Assembly: GCA_945871105.1 (NCBI GenBank)
Contig: CAMBUO010000001.1
Coordinates: 1-59,119 of the forward strand
DNA: 59,119 nt
Direction: 5' to 3'
DNA from: an uncultured Clostridia bacterium
GTDB taxonomy: Bacteria; Bacillota_I; Bacilli_A; RF39; UBA660
The notes below the pieces were generated by a model. The model worked only from the letters and a program-made list of their open reading frames with translations, searched no databases and had not been told where the DNA came from. A program made the translations under genes and the position numbers. Each line of letters starts with the position of its first letter. The first letter of the stretch is position 1. This document shows, one piece after another, positions 15,434 through 24,282 of this stretch.

Positions 15434-16168
15434 ATGAAAATTAAAATAAAAGAAATATTTAAATATAATAAATTATCAATAATAATTAGTATAATCACTT
15501 TGTTAATAGGTATTTTGATTTATATCCAAACTGCTATTGGAATTCCTATTAAAGAAAATTTAATAATCTTTTTAGCTAGTTTTATACCATTTTTTATATT
15601 TGTAATAATTACTATATTATCTTATCATTTTAAAGAAAAATATAAAAAAATCTTAAAAATAATATCTATTATTTTAAGTTTATTATTAGTATTTTATTAC
15701 TTTATAGCAATATTTGTTTGCTTGTTATTATCGGCTACAAATCCCGTAACTGATTCTAAATATTATAATTATTATGTAACTGGTGAGAGGTTAAAAAAAG
15801 TTTTTCCAGCCAAAATACCTTCTAATGCTAAAAATATTGAATTTTATTATGTACCGGGAATTTTGCAAAGCGGAACAAGTTATTCTTTATACTATATTGA
15901 TGATAGTATGACGAAAGAAAACTTTGATAAAGAATATAAAAATAAAGCAATATGGATTGGTCATAAAGAAGAATATACAGAAAAAGAAGGATTACTTTCT
16001 AGAGTATTTACATATACACCTTCATATTATAAGAATGAAAATGATTATATTATATATTTGATAGAGGGAAGATGTGATGATTCAGGATATTGTAATCATG
16101 GTGACTTTTTAATAGCTGCTTTTAATGAAAAAACAAATGAAGTTATATTTAGTTCAGGAGAGTGGTAG
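15434..16168 (+). CDS. Membrane protein of unknown function
   Basis: 244 residues. Three hydrophobic segments (about 15-33, 41-62, 72-98) are followed by a ~145-residue extracytoplasmic-looking domain beginning after NPVTDSKYYNYY. That domain has beta-rich text and two cysteines close together (GRCDDSGYCNHGDF). RBS AAAGAGGTG. It lies between decayed element fragments and is closed by a strong terminator, so it may be accessory. No family recognised. Confidence 0.6.
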   Translation: MKIKIKEIFKYNKLSIIISIITLLIGILIYIQTAIGIPIKENLIIFLASFIPFFIFVIITILSYHFKEKYKKILKIISIILSLLLVFYYFIAIFVCLLLSATNPVTDSKYYNYYVTGERLKKVFPAKIPSNAKNIEFYYVPGILQSGTSYSLYYIDDSMTKENFDKEYKNKAIWIGHKEEYTEKEGLLSRVFTYTPSYYKNENDYIIYLIEGRCDDSGYCNHGDFLIAAFNEKTNEVIFSSGEW

Positions 16169-16171
16169 TTA

Positions 16172-16213
16172 AAAAAGATGATAATGAGGATTATAACTCA
16201 AGATCATCTTTTT
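16172..16213 (+). terminator. Intrinsic terminator
   Basis: AAAAAGATGAT (16172-16182) pairs with ATCATCTTTTT (16203-16213), 11 bp. It also overlaps the 3' end of the minus-strand fragment at 16191-16322. Confidence 0.7.
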
Positions 16214-16322
16214 CTTTAGTTATTTTTATTACTGATGATAAATCTTCACCTATTTTATATAATAAATCACCATAATGTTTTCCCATTTCATAATGATTTC
16301 CCTTTAATCTTGGATGATACAT
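16191..16322 (-). pseudogene. C45-peptidase/acyltransferase (AAT-like) N-terminal fragment
   Basis: 43 codons from an ATG with RBS GGAGATG. The text MYHPRLKGNHYEMGKHYGDL followed by LYK is the characteristic N-terminus of the acyl-coenzyme A:6-aminopenicillanic acid acyltransferase-like (C45) family (pattern PR-x-KG-xx-YE-x-G-xx-YG). Family members have about 340 residues, so only a small N-terminal piece remains before a stop; the catalytic Cys region is missing. Confidence 0.5.
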
Positions 16323-16586
16323 ATCTTACATCTCCTTTAAAACTTACTATTTATCTTTTTGTTTACACTATAATTATACTATGGTAACCTTGTTTCTAAA
16401 ATACATTTCCATTAATTTTTGAATTTATTTTACAATTTATAAATTTGATTATAGGTATAAAACTATGATTGATCGTACTAAACTTAATGATATTAGATAG
16501 ATAATTATATATATTTTAAATATAATTAAATTATTTTATAAAAAATGAATTTTTTTTGTATATTATATTCGAGGTGATATTTAATT
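16323..16586. other. Intergenic stretch without a recognisable gene
   Basis: AT-rich. It contains the RBS of the C45 fragment at its left end and an RBS-like GAGGTGAT upstream of the next gene; nothing else is supported. Confidence 0.4.
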
Positions 16587-17345
16587 ATGTTTAAAAATTA
16601 TGGATTTCAAAATGAATATGATTTTGTAGAATTATTTAATAATAAGTATCTATATGAATTAGATGATAATTCTCAAACTTTTTTAAAAGAATTATTTGGA
16701 GATGTTATAGATGGTAATGAAAAAATTAAATCATGGAAAAATAAAATGGTTCAAAAAACAGATATTTTTATTAAATATAAAAATCATATCAAAAATATTA
16801 GTTTAAAGTGTGGAAATAGTAATTCTATGCATGGTGAGTCTATTGATGATTTTAAGAGGTATTTAGAACAATTAAAAATACCATATAATACTATTGAAAA
16901 ATATGTTAGTTATCATTATGGATATGCAAGGAATGGTGATGGTAACATAGACTTTTCAAAATCATTAAGCTCAGAAGAATATAAAAAGATTTATCAAAAA
17001 GAAATAGATATTTTTAATAAAAGTATTAATAAAACAAGAATTATAGTTGATATGATTGATAGATTTATTGTAAGAGGAAGAAATTCAGACTATGATATAG
17101 ATGCTTTGGTATGTGGTAGAATTAATGATTATGTATGGATTATGAAATATGATTTATATGATTTAATACTTTCTAAAAGAAGTTTAGAATATACTTCACC
17201 TCATATAGCTTGTATAACTATTGGCCCTAAAATGAGAAATTTAAATCGTGATTCAAAAAATGCCAAGGATAGATATATAGTATGTTTAAGATGGAATTTT
17301 ATAAAAGAAGATATTATTAATTATAAGAATAGTTTAAAAGGGTAG
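16587..17345 (+). CDS. Possible PD-(D/E)XK-type nuclease, orphan
   Basis: 252 residues, no signal peptide or membrane segment. The central stretch KTDIFIKYKNHIKNISLKCGNSNSMHGESI (read in pieces: KTDIFIKYKN, then NISLKCGNSNSMH-GESI, residues ~52-81) has the D...(x)LK layout of PD-(D/E)XK nucleases, with a conserved-looking K-x-G-x-x-NSMH-x-E. A second basic region (RFIVRGRNSDYDIDALVCG near 150-168) could bind DNA. It recalls restriction-endonuclease-like proteins, but no methyltransferase or partner gene is adjacent. Flanked by element remnants and a tRNA cluster, a common place for defence genes. Assignment tentative. Confidence 0.5.
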   Translation: MFKNYGFQNEYDFVELFNNKYLYELDDNSQTFLKELFGDVIDGNEKIKSWKNKMVQKTDIFIKYKNHIKNISLKCGNSNSMHGESIDDFKRYLEQLKIPYNTIEKYVSYHYGYARNGDGNIDFSKSLSSEEYKKIYQKEIDIFNKSINKTRIIVDMIDRFIVRGRNSDYDIDALVCGRINDYVWIMKYDLYDLILSKRSLEYTSPHIACITIGPKMRNLNRDSKNAKDRYIVCLRWNFIKEDIINYKNSLKG

Positions 17346-17346
17346 G

Positions 17347-17374
17347 GTTCGTTCCATGTCATTTCTGCACCATA
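17347..17374 (+). other. Degenerate tRNA 3'-end-like sequence
   Basis: The sequence from GGGTTCG to TGCACCA, followed by an A-run and CTAACC, looks like a T-arm, acceptor end and CCA. It closely mimics the 3' end of the tRNA-Gly on the opposite strand (17410 onward) in inverted orientation. No 5' half exists, so it is a tRNA remnant or the scar of an integration site. Confidence 0.4.
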
Positions 17375-17408
17375 AAAAAACTAACCTTAAAGGTTAGTGA
17401 TTTTTTTT
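17374..17408. terminator. Bidirectional terminator between the nuclease-like gene and the tRNAs
   Basis: CTAACC (17381-17386) pairs with GGTTAG (17392-17397). An A-run on the left and a T-run on the right allow termination on both strands. Confidence 0.75.
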
Positions 17409-17409
17409 A

Positions 17410-17484
17410 TGGAGCGAATGACGGGAATCGAACCCGCGTCCTAGCCTTGGCAAGGCCATATTCGAGCCACTAAACTACATCCGC
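17410..17484 (-). tRNA. tRNA-Gly (anticodon GCC)
   Basis: Minus-strand cloverleaf: acceptor GCGGATG pairs with CATTCGC, anticodon loop carries GCC, T-arm GGGTTCGATTCCC, encoded CCA at the 3' end. Shares a promoter with tRNA-Cys, 4 bp upstream. Confidence 0.93.
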
Positions 17485-17488
17485 AATG

Positions 17489-17562
17489 TGGAGGGGCCAG
17501 TCGGATTTGAACCAACGATCAAGGAGTTGCAGTCCACTGCCTTACCACTTGGCTATGACCCC
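17489..17562 (-). tRNA. tRNA-Cys (anticodon GCA)
   Basis: Minus-strand cloverleaf: acceptor GGGGTCA/TGGCCCC (one mismatch-tolerant pair), anticodon loop CTGCAAC with GCA, T-loop TTCAAAT, discriminator T and encoded CCA, both usual for tRNA-Cys. Confidence 0.92.
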
Positions 17563-17580
17563 AAAACAAATTACTTAATA

Positions 17581-17609
17581 AGTATAGCAAATAAATTTTC
17601 AAAAAGCAA
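17581..17609 (-). promoter_or_regulatory. Promoter of the tRNA-Cys/tRNA-Gly operon
   Basis: Minus strand: -35 TTGCTT (complement of 17604-17609), 17-bp spacer, -10 TATACT (complement of 17581-17586) with an extended TGC in front. Confidence 0.65.
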
Positions 17610-17760
17610 TAAAAATTTACACTTTTTTTCATACTAATTATATGCTAATTTTTTCCATTAAATATCTCTTAATTTCTTTATGTCAATAAACATGTCAAAA
17701 TCTTGTTTTTTAAAATAAGGCTGATTATAATAAAAAGCAAATTGAAAGGGAGGGATATTC

Positions 17761-20052
17761 ATGATAAAAACTAATTTACCATTATTATTTATCAAAAATC
17801 ATGAAATATTTCCCTTTACCGAAACTAAATTAGAATTTTCTGATATCAATTTCAAGCAAACTATTTCTTTAGCTGAAAGTTGTTTTGATAATTGTCTTTT
17901 TATTATTCATCAAAAACAAACTGATAATTTAGAAGCCAAAAATAATATAAATATTGGTATTGTTGCTAAAATAAAATTTAAAATAGATATGCCAAATGGT
18001 AATATGCGAGTAGTTTTAAAAGGTTTAAAAAGAGCTATTGTCCATGATATCAAAGAAGAAGATTCTATGTACGATGCTGACGTTTCCATGCCAACTAATG
18101 AAGAAATTGATCCTATTGAAGAAATTGCTATGTCAAGAACTTTATATAAAAGTTTAGATGAATATGTAAAACTTACTAATGAATCTCTTTTTGATAATAT
18201 CAAAGAAATTCATAATATTAGTAAATTAACTGATTTAGTTGTTAGTCTATTACCACTTTCTCATAATCGAAAACTTAAATATCTAAAAGAAATATCAAGT
18301 GTTAAAAGACTTAAAATGTTATTAGACGATTTAGAATATGAAAAATCAATTATTAATATTGAACAAGATATTGATATTAAAGTTAATAAAAAAATGGATA
18401 TAAGTCAAAAAGAATTTTATTTAAAAGAAAAACTTGCTGTTATTAAAGAAGAATTACATTTAGATGAAACTGATGAAATATCCGAATTACAGAAAAAAAT
18501 TAAAGAATTAGATGCTCCTAAGGGTATCAAAAAAAGATTAGAAATAGAAACTAATCGTTATAAAAGTTGTAATAGTAATTCACCAGAAATAGGAATAATT
18601 CGTAATTATATTGATATTTTATTAAATTTACCATGGAATAAGAGTAGTCCTGAAGAAACTAATTTAGAAAATGTTAAAAATGTTTTGGAAAATACCCATT
18701 TTGGTTTACAAGATGCTAAAACAAGAATTTTAGAATATATTATGGTCCGTCAATTTAATGGGGAAAATTCTAATGCTCCAACTCTTTGTTTAGTTGGTCC
18801 ACCGGGAGTTGGAAAAACTAGTATTGCTTTAAGTATTGCCAAAGCTTTAAATAGGAGATGGGTAAAAATTTCTGTTGGTGGGGTTAATGATGAAGCTGAA
18901 ATTATTGGTCACAGAAGAACTTATGTTGGGGCAGCTCCAGGAAAAATTATGTCGAGTATTCAAAAAATAGGTGTTAACAATCCTGTTTTTATCATTGATG
19001 AAGTTGATAAAATGACCAAAGATATTAAAGGTGATCCTGCTAGTGCTTTGCTTGAAGTTTTAGATAAAGGACTTAATAATCGTTTTGTTGATCATTTTAT
19101 TGATGAAGAATTTGATTTATCCAAAGTTATGTTTATTTTAACAGCTAATTATCTTGATAAAATACCAACCGAATTAAAAGATCGTATGGAAATAATTGAA
19201 CTTGGAAGTTATACGGAATATGAAAAAATAAAAATAGCTAAAGAACATATTTTACCTAATATGTTAGAAGAATATGGTATTTCTAAAGATGAATTAAATT
19301 TAACTAATAACACTTTAACAACTATCATTCGTAATTATACGAAAGAAAGTGGTGTTCGTGAATTAGAAAGAATGATTAGAAAAATTTGTCGAAAGTTTGT
19401 TTGTAATAAAATTGATGGTAAGAAAAAATTGGATCCTAATAAAAATATTGAAAGTATTTTAGGTATTTACAAGTATCAAGTAAATAACAATTTAATAAAC
19501 ACCGAAGGAGTTATAACTGGATTATCTTATACACCATATGGAGGAGACATTGTTAAAATAGAAGTTGTTTCTTATCCAGGAACTGGTCAAATAACCATAA
19601 CTGGTTTAGTTGGAGAAGTTATGGAAGAATCAATTAAAGTAGCTCTTGGATACATTAAAAGTAAAAGTTTAGAATTTGCTATTAATCTTAAAGAATTAAA
19701 TAAAAAAGATTTTCATATTCATATTCCAAGTAATGCAATTAAAAAAGATGGCCCAAGTGCTGGTATAACAATTGCAACAGCCATTTTATCGCATTTAAAA
19801 AATGTTGTTATCGATAATTCTATTTCAATGTCTGGGGAAATTACTTTAACTGGAAATATTTTAAAAGTAGGTGGCTTAAAAGAAAAAATTATAGCTGCTA
19901 TTAATAATGAAGTTAAAAAAGTTTATTTTCCTAAACAAAATCAAGAAGAAATACTAGAATTAGAATATTTATATAAAGATAAATTAGAGATTATTTATGT
20001 TAATAATTATCAAGAAATATATCAAGATCTATTTGCCCCAATTAATGAATAA
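17761..20052 (+). CDS. lon: ATP-dependent Lon protease
   Basis: 763 residues, normal for bacterial LonA. N-terminal LON substrate-binding domain (to about 190), a coiled region to ~300, AAA+ ATPase with Walker A GPPGVGKTS near 346-354 and Walker B VFIIDEVDK near 408-416, and a C-terminal protease domain. The catalytic dyad is Ser666 (KDGPSAGIT) and Lys707 (GGLKEK). Lon degrades misfolded and selected regulatory proteins in the cytoplasm. RBS AGGGAGGG. It stands alone, 76 bp before mutS. Confidence 0.95.
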   Translation: MIKTNLPLLFIKNHEIFPFTETKLEFSDINFKQTISLAESCFDNCLFIIHQKQTDNLEAKNNINIGIVAKIKFKIDMPNGNMRVVLKGLKRAIVHDIKEEDSMYDADVSMPTNEEIDPIEEIAMSRTLYKSLDEYVKLTNESLFDNIKEIHNISKLTDLVVSLLPLSHNRKLKYLKEISSVKRLKMLLDDLEYEKSIINIEQDIDIKVNKKMDISQKEFYLKEKLAVIKEELHLDETDEISELQKKIKELDAPKGIKKRLEIETNRYKSCNSNSPEIGIIRNYIDILLNLPWNKSSPEETNLENVKNVLENTHFGLQDAKTRILEYIMVRQFNGENSNAPTLCLVGPPGVGKTSIALSIAKALNRRWVKISVGGVNDEAEIIGHRRTYVGAAPGKIMSSIQKIGVNNPVFIIDEVDKMTKDIKGDPASALLEVLDKGLNNRFVDHFIDEEFDLSKVMFILTANYLDKIPTELKDRMEIIELGSYTEYEKIKIAKEHILPNMLEEYGISKDELNLTNNTLTTIIRNYTKESGVRELERMIRKICRKFVCNKIDGKKKLDPNKNIESILGIYKYQVNNNLINTEGVITGLSYTPYGGDIVKIEVVSYPGTGQITITGLVGEVMEESIKVALGYIKSKSLEFAINLKELNKKDFHIHIPSNAIKKDGPSAGITIATAILSHLKNVVIDNSISMSGEITLTGNILKVGGLKEKIIAAINNEVKKVYFPKQNQEEILELEYLYKDKLEIIYVNNYQEIYQDLFAPINE

Positions 20053-20128
20053 AATGTCAAGTATTCGTATTTATTTTGAAAATCTGTCCAATAATTGTTA
20101 TAATAAGTTGAATGTTGTAGGGTGAAAT

Positions 20129-22651
20129 ATGAAAAGATGTGAAGTAGATAGAAGTAAATTGGCTCCAATGATGGCCAAATATATGGAAATAAAAGATAAT
20201 TATGAAGATACAATAATCTTTTTTCGTCTTGGCGATTTTTATGAAATGTTTTTTGAAGATGCTGAAACGGTAAGTAGAGAACTTAGTTTAACTTTAACGG
20301 GTAGACAAGCTGGACTTTCAGAAAGAGTACCTATGTGTGGAGTACCTTATCATGCTTATCAAACTTATGTTTCGAAGTTAATCGAAAAAGGGTATAAGGT
20401 AGCTATTTGTGAACAATTAACTGATCCCAAAGATACAAAAGGAATGGTTGAAAGAGATGTTGTTCAAGTTATTACCAGAGGAACTTTACTTGATAATCTA
20501 AATTTTGCTAATGAAAATAATTATCTAGCCAGTATTTATACTTTTGAAGATGGTTATGCCCTAACTTATGCTGATATATCAACCGGGGATATCTATGCTA
20601 TTTTCTTAACAGATTTAAATAGTTTATACCGGGAACTTATCAATTTAGGTATTAAAGAAGTTATTGTTAATTCTAAAACTAATCGGGAAATTTTATATAA
20701 TTTAAAAACTAATTATAATATTTTAGTAACTGTAACAGATGATCTTGAAGATTACAAGGAATATGATTATATCTATAAAGAGGTAAATGATCTTCGTTTA
20801 GTAACTTCAGTTAAACATTTATTAACCTATGTAACTAAAACCAAAAAAGCCAATTTAAAATACTTAAAAAAAGTTATTTTAACGAAAGAAAGTGAACATT
20901 TATTATTTGATTTTCATACCAAAAAAAACTTAGAAATTACAGAAACTATTCGCGATAATTCGAGAAATAATTCTTTACTTTGGTTTATGGATAAAACAAA
21001 AACAGCTATGGGAAGTAGGCTATTAAAACAAAATTTATTATCACCATTTACTAATTTAGAAGTAATCGAAAGAAGATATAATTATATAGATGCCTTAAAA
21101 GAAAACTTTTTAGTTAAAGAAAATTTAAGTAATTCTTTAAAAGAAATCTATGATTTAGAAAGATTAATTGGACGAATCAGTTATGGTAATTTAAATGCTA
21201 GAGATATGTATCAATTATTAAAATCTTTAAAAGTATTACCTGATATTAAGAATGAGTTATTAAAAATTAATTATGATCTAGAAATTGAAACATTTGATTA
21301 TTTAGTTGATTTATTAGAAAAAAGTATTAATCCTAATGCTCCATTAACTTTAAAAGAAGGTAACTTAATAAATGATGGTTTTAATGAAGAATTAGATGAG
21401 TTAAGAAAAATAAAAAATAATAGTCAAGATTTTATCTTGTTACAGGAAGAAGAAGAAAGAAGAAGAACAGGAATTAAGAATTTAAAGATTGGTTATAACA
21501 AAGTTTTTGGTTATTATATTGAAGTTAGTAAAGGAAGTATTCCCCTTGTTAAAAGTGAGTTTGGTTATATCAGGAAACAAACTTTAACAACAGGAGAAAG
21601 ATACATAACCGAATCTTTAAAAGAAAAAGAACAAATTATTCAAGGAGCTAGTGAAAAAATAATTAATTTAGAATATGATATTTTTAATGATATTCGAAGT
21701 GAAGTTAATAATTATACGAAAGAAATTCAAAATATTAGTAAAATTATTAGTGAAGTAGATGTTTTAATAGCTTTAACCGATATAGCTGATAAATATCAAT
21801 TAGTTAGACCAACTTTTAATCATAATCATGAAATTAAAATTTTTGAAGGAAGACATCCGGTTGTTGAAGCAGTTAACAAAGTTGATTATGTTCCAAATGA
21901 TATCATAATGGATGATAAATGTGATTGTTTATTAATAACCGGACCAAATATGGCTGGAAAATCAACTTATATGCGTCAACTTGCTATTATTGTTATTATG
22001 GCTCAGATTGGATCGTTTGTACCATGTAAAAGTTGCAGTATTCCTATTTTTGATAAAATATTCACAAGAATTGGAGCAAGTGATGACTTAGTAAGTGGGG
22101 AATCTACTTTTATGGTTGAGATGAAAGAAGCTAATTATGCTTTGCAAAATGCAACAAAAAACAGTTTAATTTTATTCGATGAATTAGGAAGAGGAACAGC
22201 TACTTATGATGGTATGAGTTTAGCCTATGCGATTTTAGAATATATTCATAATAATATTAAAGCCAAAACTTTGTTTTCAACTCATTATCATGAATTAACG
22301 GATTTATGTAAAAAATTAAAAAGAGTAAAAAACGTCCATGTTAGTGCCTTAGAAGAAGATGGCAATATCACCTTTTTGCATAAAGTAGTAGAAGGAGCAG
22401 TTTCTAAAAGCTATGGAATAAACGTTGCAGGTCTAGCAAAATTACCAAATGAAGTAATTGAAAAAGCGAAAGAAGTTTTAGAAACTTATGAAAATAAAGC
22501 AAAAATCAAAAAAACAGAAGTAATTCAAACTAGTTTTAATTTCGAAAATCAAGAAAACGAAGTCATTAATGAAATAAAAAATCTTGATATTATAAATATA
22601 ACACCACTTGAAGCTTTAAATTATTTAGATAAATTAAAGAAAAAAATCTAA
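20129..22651 (+). CDS. mutS: DNA mismatch repair protein MutS
   Basis: 840 residues. N-terminal mismatch-recognition motif GDFYEMF near residues 31-37 (Phe-x-Glu wedge), core and clamp domains, and an ABC-type ATPase with Walker A GPNMAGKST near 605-613, ST-E-SG-type signature (VSGESTFMVEM) and Walker B LILFDELGRGT near 685. This is the MutS1 form that recognises mispaired bases and recruits MutL. No mutL gene follows; the next gene is convergent. A convergent terminator lies at its end. Confidence 0.95.
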   Translation: MKRCEVDRSKLAPMMAKYMEIKDNYEDTIIFFRLGDFYEMFFEDAETVSRELSLTLTGRQAGLSERVPMCGVPYHAYQTYVSKLIEKGYKVAICEQLTDPKDTKGMVERDVVQVITRGTLLDNLNFANENNYLASIYTFEDGYALTYADISTGDIYAIFLTDLNSLYRELINLGIKEVIVNSKTNREILYNLKTNYNILVTVTDDLEDYKEYDYIYKEVNDLRLVTSVKHLLTYVTKTKKANLKYLKKVILTKESEHLLFDFHTKKNLEITETIRDNSRNNSLLWFMDKTKTAMGSRLLKQNLLSPFTNLEVIERRYNYIDALKENFLVKENLSNSLKEIYDLERLIGRISYGNLNARDMYQLLKSLKVLPDIKNELLKINYDLEIETFDYLVDLLEKSINPNAPLTLKEGNLINDGFNEELDELRKIKNNSQDFILLQEEEERRRTGIKNLKIGYNKVFGYYIEVSKGSIPLVKSEFGYIRKQTLTTGERYITESLKEKEQIIQGASEKIINLEYDIFNDIRSEVNNYTKEIQNISKIISEVDVLIALTDIADKYQLVRPTFNHNHEIKIFEGRHPVVEAVNKVDYVPNDIIMDDKCDCLLITGPNMAGKSTYMRQLAIIVIMAQIGSFVPCKSCSIPIFDKIFTRIGASDDLVSGESTFMVEMKEANYALQNATKNSLILFDELGRGTATYDGMSLAYAILEYIHNNIKAKTLFSTHYHELTDLCKKLKRVKNVHVSALEEDGNITFLHKVVEGAVSKSYGINVAGLAKLPNEVIEKAKEVLETYENKAKIKKTEVIQTSFNFENQENEVINEIKNLDIINITPLEALNYLDKLKKKI

Positions 22652-22677
22652 GAGAATTAATTAATCTTTTAGATTTT
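22643..22677. terminator. Bidirectional terminator between mutS and the glycosyltransferase gene
   Basis: AAAATCTAAGAG (22643-22654) pairs with CTTTTAGATTTT (22666-22677) with one G-T pair; A/T-rich flanks serve both strands. Overlaps the ends of both coding regions. Confidence 0.7.
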
Positions 22678-23742
22678 ATTTAATATTTGGTTAATTATTT
22701 TTTGATTATTTAAAAGTCTTTCATTAGTTGGATTTATTTTTAAAGCTATTTCTAAATAATATAGAGATTCAGGTAATAAATTTAAATAATAACAAGCCAA
22801 AGAGATTAAATCATAAGGTGTTTCATTCCAAGAAAAGACTTCGTTTATATAAGTTTTTTCATGATTTTTTATTTCTAGAGCCATTTTAATATTTTTATAT
22901 ACTTCTTCATAATTTTCTAGTTCATATTCTAACATAGCTAATTCAACATAGGCATCTCTTAAATAAGGTGCTTCTTTAATTGCTTTTTGATACCACATAA
23001 TAGCTTCATTGGTTCGATTTAAATTTTTATAAGATCTAGCAATAAAACGCATAGAAGCAGCTCGTTCATCTTTCCAAGTAGCTTTTTTTAAGTTTAGATG
23101 TTTAATTAATGTATCAATAGCTTCATTATACTTTTGATAATACATATATTCTCTTCCTAAGTAGTGCATATTTCTATCATCTTCAGGATTTTCTTTAACC
23201 GATAATTCTAAAAGAGGTAGGTAATTAGAGCGACTTTTGGTAGAATCAGGAAAATGATTTAAAGTAATTTCTAAAATGTTTTTTCGTTTTTCATTATTGT
23301 TAATATTTTCTAATACTTCATGTACAGGATGGGTCCATTTATAATCAAATCTTGTATGAATTTTATCTAAAATAAAACTAACATCAGGTTTACCATCTTT
23401 TAAATGCCAATTATAGGTATAACCAATTCTTGTTTCTCCTTGATAATTATCTTCTAATAGTTTTCTCCAACCTGGTAAGAATACTTCGTCTAAGTCTGTA
23501 CAAACACAAAGAGTGGCATCATCAGAAACTAGGTCTAAAGATAAATTTCTAGCAACATCAAAGCGAAAAGGATTAATAATTTTCTTTGTTACTTTAACTC
23601 CTAAATCTTCTAATAATTTAACTGTATCATCAGTAGAACCTGTATCTAAAACATATATTTCATCTGCTTCTTTCATTGATTCATACCAACGTTTAACAAA
23701 TTTACTTTCATTTTTACTAATAGCATAAACAACTATTTTCAT
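22669..23742 (-). CDS. Family 2 glycosyltransferase with C-terminal TPR repeats
   Basis: 357 residues. Residues 1-110 form a GT-A fold start: KIVVYAISKNESKFVKRW, then VLDTGSTDDT near 32-41, and an acidic motif DLDE near 84-87 that fits the metal-binding DxD. The C-terminal part, from about 185, consists of tetratricopeptide-like helices (AIMWYQKAIKEAPYLRDAY; YLEIALKINPTNERL). This architecture resembles SunS-like or capsule-type glycosyltransferases; the acceptor is unknown. No signal peptide, so it is cytoplasmic. Stands alone with RBS GGTGAT. Confidence 0.8.
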   Translation of the reverse strand: MKIVVYAISKNESKFVKRWYESMKEADEIYVLDTGSTDDTVKLLEDLGVKVTKKIINPFRFDVARNLSLDLVSDDATLCVCTDLDEVFLPGWRKLLEDNYQGETRIGYTYNWHLKDGKPDVSFILDKIHTRFDYKWTHPVHEVLENINNNEKRKNILEITLNHFPDSTKSRSNYLPLLELSVKENPEDDRNMHYLGREYMYYQKYNEAIDTLIKHLNLKKATWKDERAASMRFIARSYKNLNRTNEAIMWYQKAIKEAPYLRDAYVELAMLEYELENYEEVYKNIKMALEIKNHEKTYINEVFSWNETPYDLISLACYYLNLLPESLYYLEIALKINPTNERLLNNQKIINQILNKI

Positions 23743-23834
23743 AGATCACCATTTAATTATATTAAAAGATAAAGAAAATATACAAGTAAACTTTTAAATT
23801 TAGGTAAATATACTTTTCATAATAAAAAAGACTT

Positions 23835-23843
23835 CATACTATA
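23835..23843 (+). promoter_or_regulatory. Sigma-E/K-like -10 element upstream of the cotD-like gene
   Basis: CATACTATA fits the mother-cell sigma-K -10 pattern CATAnnnTA and is near the sigma-E form. No convincing -35 at the expected spacing (an AC is 21 bp upstream), so this is only suggestive. Confidence 0.3.
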
Positions 23844-23864
23844 AGATAGATAGGAGGATTTTTT

Positions 23865-24194
23865 ATGTTTCAAGATAGATGTTATGATAGAGATACTGAC
23901 ATAAATAATAACTTTTTTGCTGATAATATGACTAACAACATTGATATTGATGTTAATAATGGTATGCAAGGTAATACGCAAATGGCTATGGGGCCTATGC
24001 AAAGACCATTAGTTGAACCAATGCAAGAAAGATGTGTTCATCGTACTATTATGCACGAAGTACCACATGTTTGTCCAATTAGAACAAGAATAATTAATCA
24101 TCATATTTATAAACATACTTATAGACCAGAATATTCTTGCTGTGAAGAGAATGTTGTAAGTAATATTAATCAAGGTTCTTGCTGTGGATTTTAG
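23865..24194 (+). CDS. CotD-like spore coat protein
   Basis: 109 residues, strong RBS TAGGAGGA. The N-terminal half is Asp/Asn/Met-rich with no clear fold; the C-terminal half is His/Cys/Tyr-rich (CVHRTIMHEVPHVCPIRTR; NHHIYKHTYRPEYSCCEE; ending GSCCGF). The H-x-H spacing and terminal CC motifs resemble CotD-family coat proteins (PF11122), inner coat proteins made in the mother cell late in sporulation. A mother-cell-type -10 element precedes it and a strong terminator follows, so it is monocistronic. Confidence 0.6.
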   Translation: MFQDRCYDRDTDINNNFFADNMTNNIDIDVNNGMQGNTQMAMGPMQRPLVEPMQERCVHRTIMHEVPHVCPIRTRIINHHIYKHTYRPEYSCCEENVVSNINQGSCCGF

Positions 24195-24216
24195 ATAACT
24201 TCGGTTATCTTTTTTC
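24193..24216 (+). terminator. Intrinsic terminator with TTCG tetraloop
   Basis: AGATAAC (24193-24199), loop TTCG, GTTATCT (24204-24210), then a T-run. Confidence 0.85.
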
Positions 24217-24282
24217 TTTAAATAGTAAAAAACATTTAAAAATGTGCTATAATTATAGTGAAAAGAAATTAAAGGAGAAAAA

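Noticed and set aside
17910-18203. Minus-strand ORF inside lon
   Set aside because: Shadow frame of a conserved gene; no independent evidence.
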